A model generated the notes under the pieces. The model did not search any database, was not told the origin of the DNA, and saw nothing but the letters and a program-made list of their open reading frames with translations. Shown here one piece after another: positions 5,518 to 5,518 of a DNA stretch of 5,518 nucleotides (position 1 is the stretch's first letter; each line of letters begins with the position of its first letter). The position numbers and the translations under genes were made by a program. This DNA comes from JBOGJI01 sp050747865 (GTDB lineage Bacteria; Acidobacteriota; Thermoanaerobaculia; Multivoradales; JAHEKO01). The stretch lies in the NCBI GenBank assembly GCA_050747865.1, contig JBOGJI010000302.1:1-5518 (forward strand), in the 5' to 3' direction.

Positions 5518-5518
5518 G

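Larger units (their letters stand above)
3090..5518 (-). mobile_element. Tn552/Tn5053-like (Mu-type) transposon, left part
   Basis: A D,D(35)E transposase with a Mu-C domain and a TniB/ExeA-type ATPase form the core of a Mu-like transposon, here in a three-gene overlapping operon that continues past the right edge. The sizes (458 and 271 aa) are close to the p480/p271 pair of Tn552. The left boundary is placed near the ATPase stop at 3090, because toxin homology runs to at least 3058 and perhaps 3087; no terminal repeat could be identified. No tniQ-like or resolvase gene follows the ATPase in this window. Confidence 0.7.

Noticed and set aside
3090..5518. CRISPR-associated transposon
   Set aside because: A TnsB/TnsC-like pair is present, but no Cas gene, TniQ-like gene or repeat-spacer array is visible.

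Overview
The window is high-GC DNA with GC-rich third codon positions, long antisense shadow ORFs and GTG starts. This suits an actinomycete-like bacterium (Actinomycetota). That placement is an inference from composition and from the style of the transposases; no taxonomic marker gene is present. Almost everything here is mobile DNA packed end to end, with one small toxin-antitoxin pair caught between the elements.

Layout, left to right. (1) Positions 1 to about 1516 hold an IS110-family element: an intact 424-aa DEDD/serine recombinase (170-1444, +) preceded by non-coding left-end sequence. That left end folds into a long imperfect hairpin (9-76) followed by smaller hairpins, which is where IS110 elements of this organisation encode their bridge (guide) RNA. 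The outer left tip lies outside the window. (2) From about 1517 to 2459 on the minus strand is an rve/DDE 'integrase core' transposase of IS3/IS481-like type. It is broken twice: by a frameshift near 1937, and by loss of its C-terminus exactly where the IS110 right end begins. The IS110 element therefore appears to have inserted into this older element. (3) Positions 2460-2583 are a short intergenic stretch that drives a small antitoxin-like gene (2584-2769) and an overlapping VapC/PIN toxin (2756 onward). The toxin loses its C-terminal end where the next element begins. (4) From about 3090 to the right edge, on the minus strand, is a Tn552/Tn5053-like (Mu-type) transposition operon: the end of an unrecognised gene, a 458-aa D,D(35)E transposase with a Mu-C domain (TniA/TnsB-like), and a 271-aa AAA+ ATPase (TniB/ExeA-like). 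The three genes are joined by 4-base stop/start overlaps.

How the parts relate. IS110 recombinase and its upstream RNA would form one RNA-guided recombination unit. The transposase and ATPase would form a Mu-like transpososome, with the ATPase selecting the target and activating the transposase. The rve transposase and the toxin look inactivated; the antitoxin ORF is intact. No CRISPR array, Cas gene, TniQ-like gene, rRNA or tRNA was seen. The most interesting signal is the structured candidate bridge RNA upstream of the IS110 gene, together with a visible insertion junction in a recognisable coding sequence.
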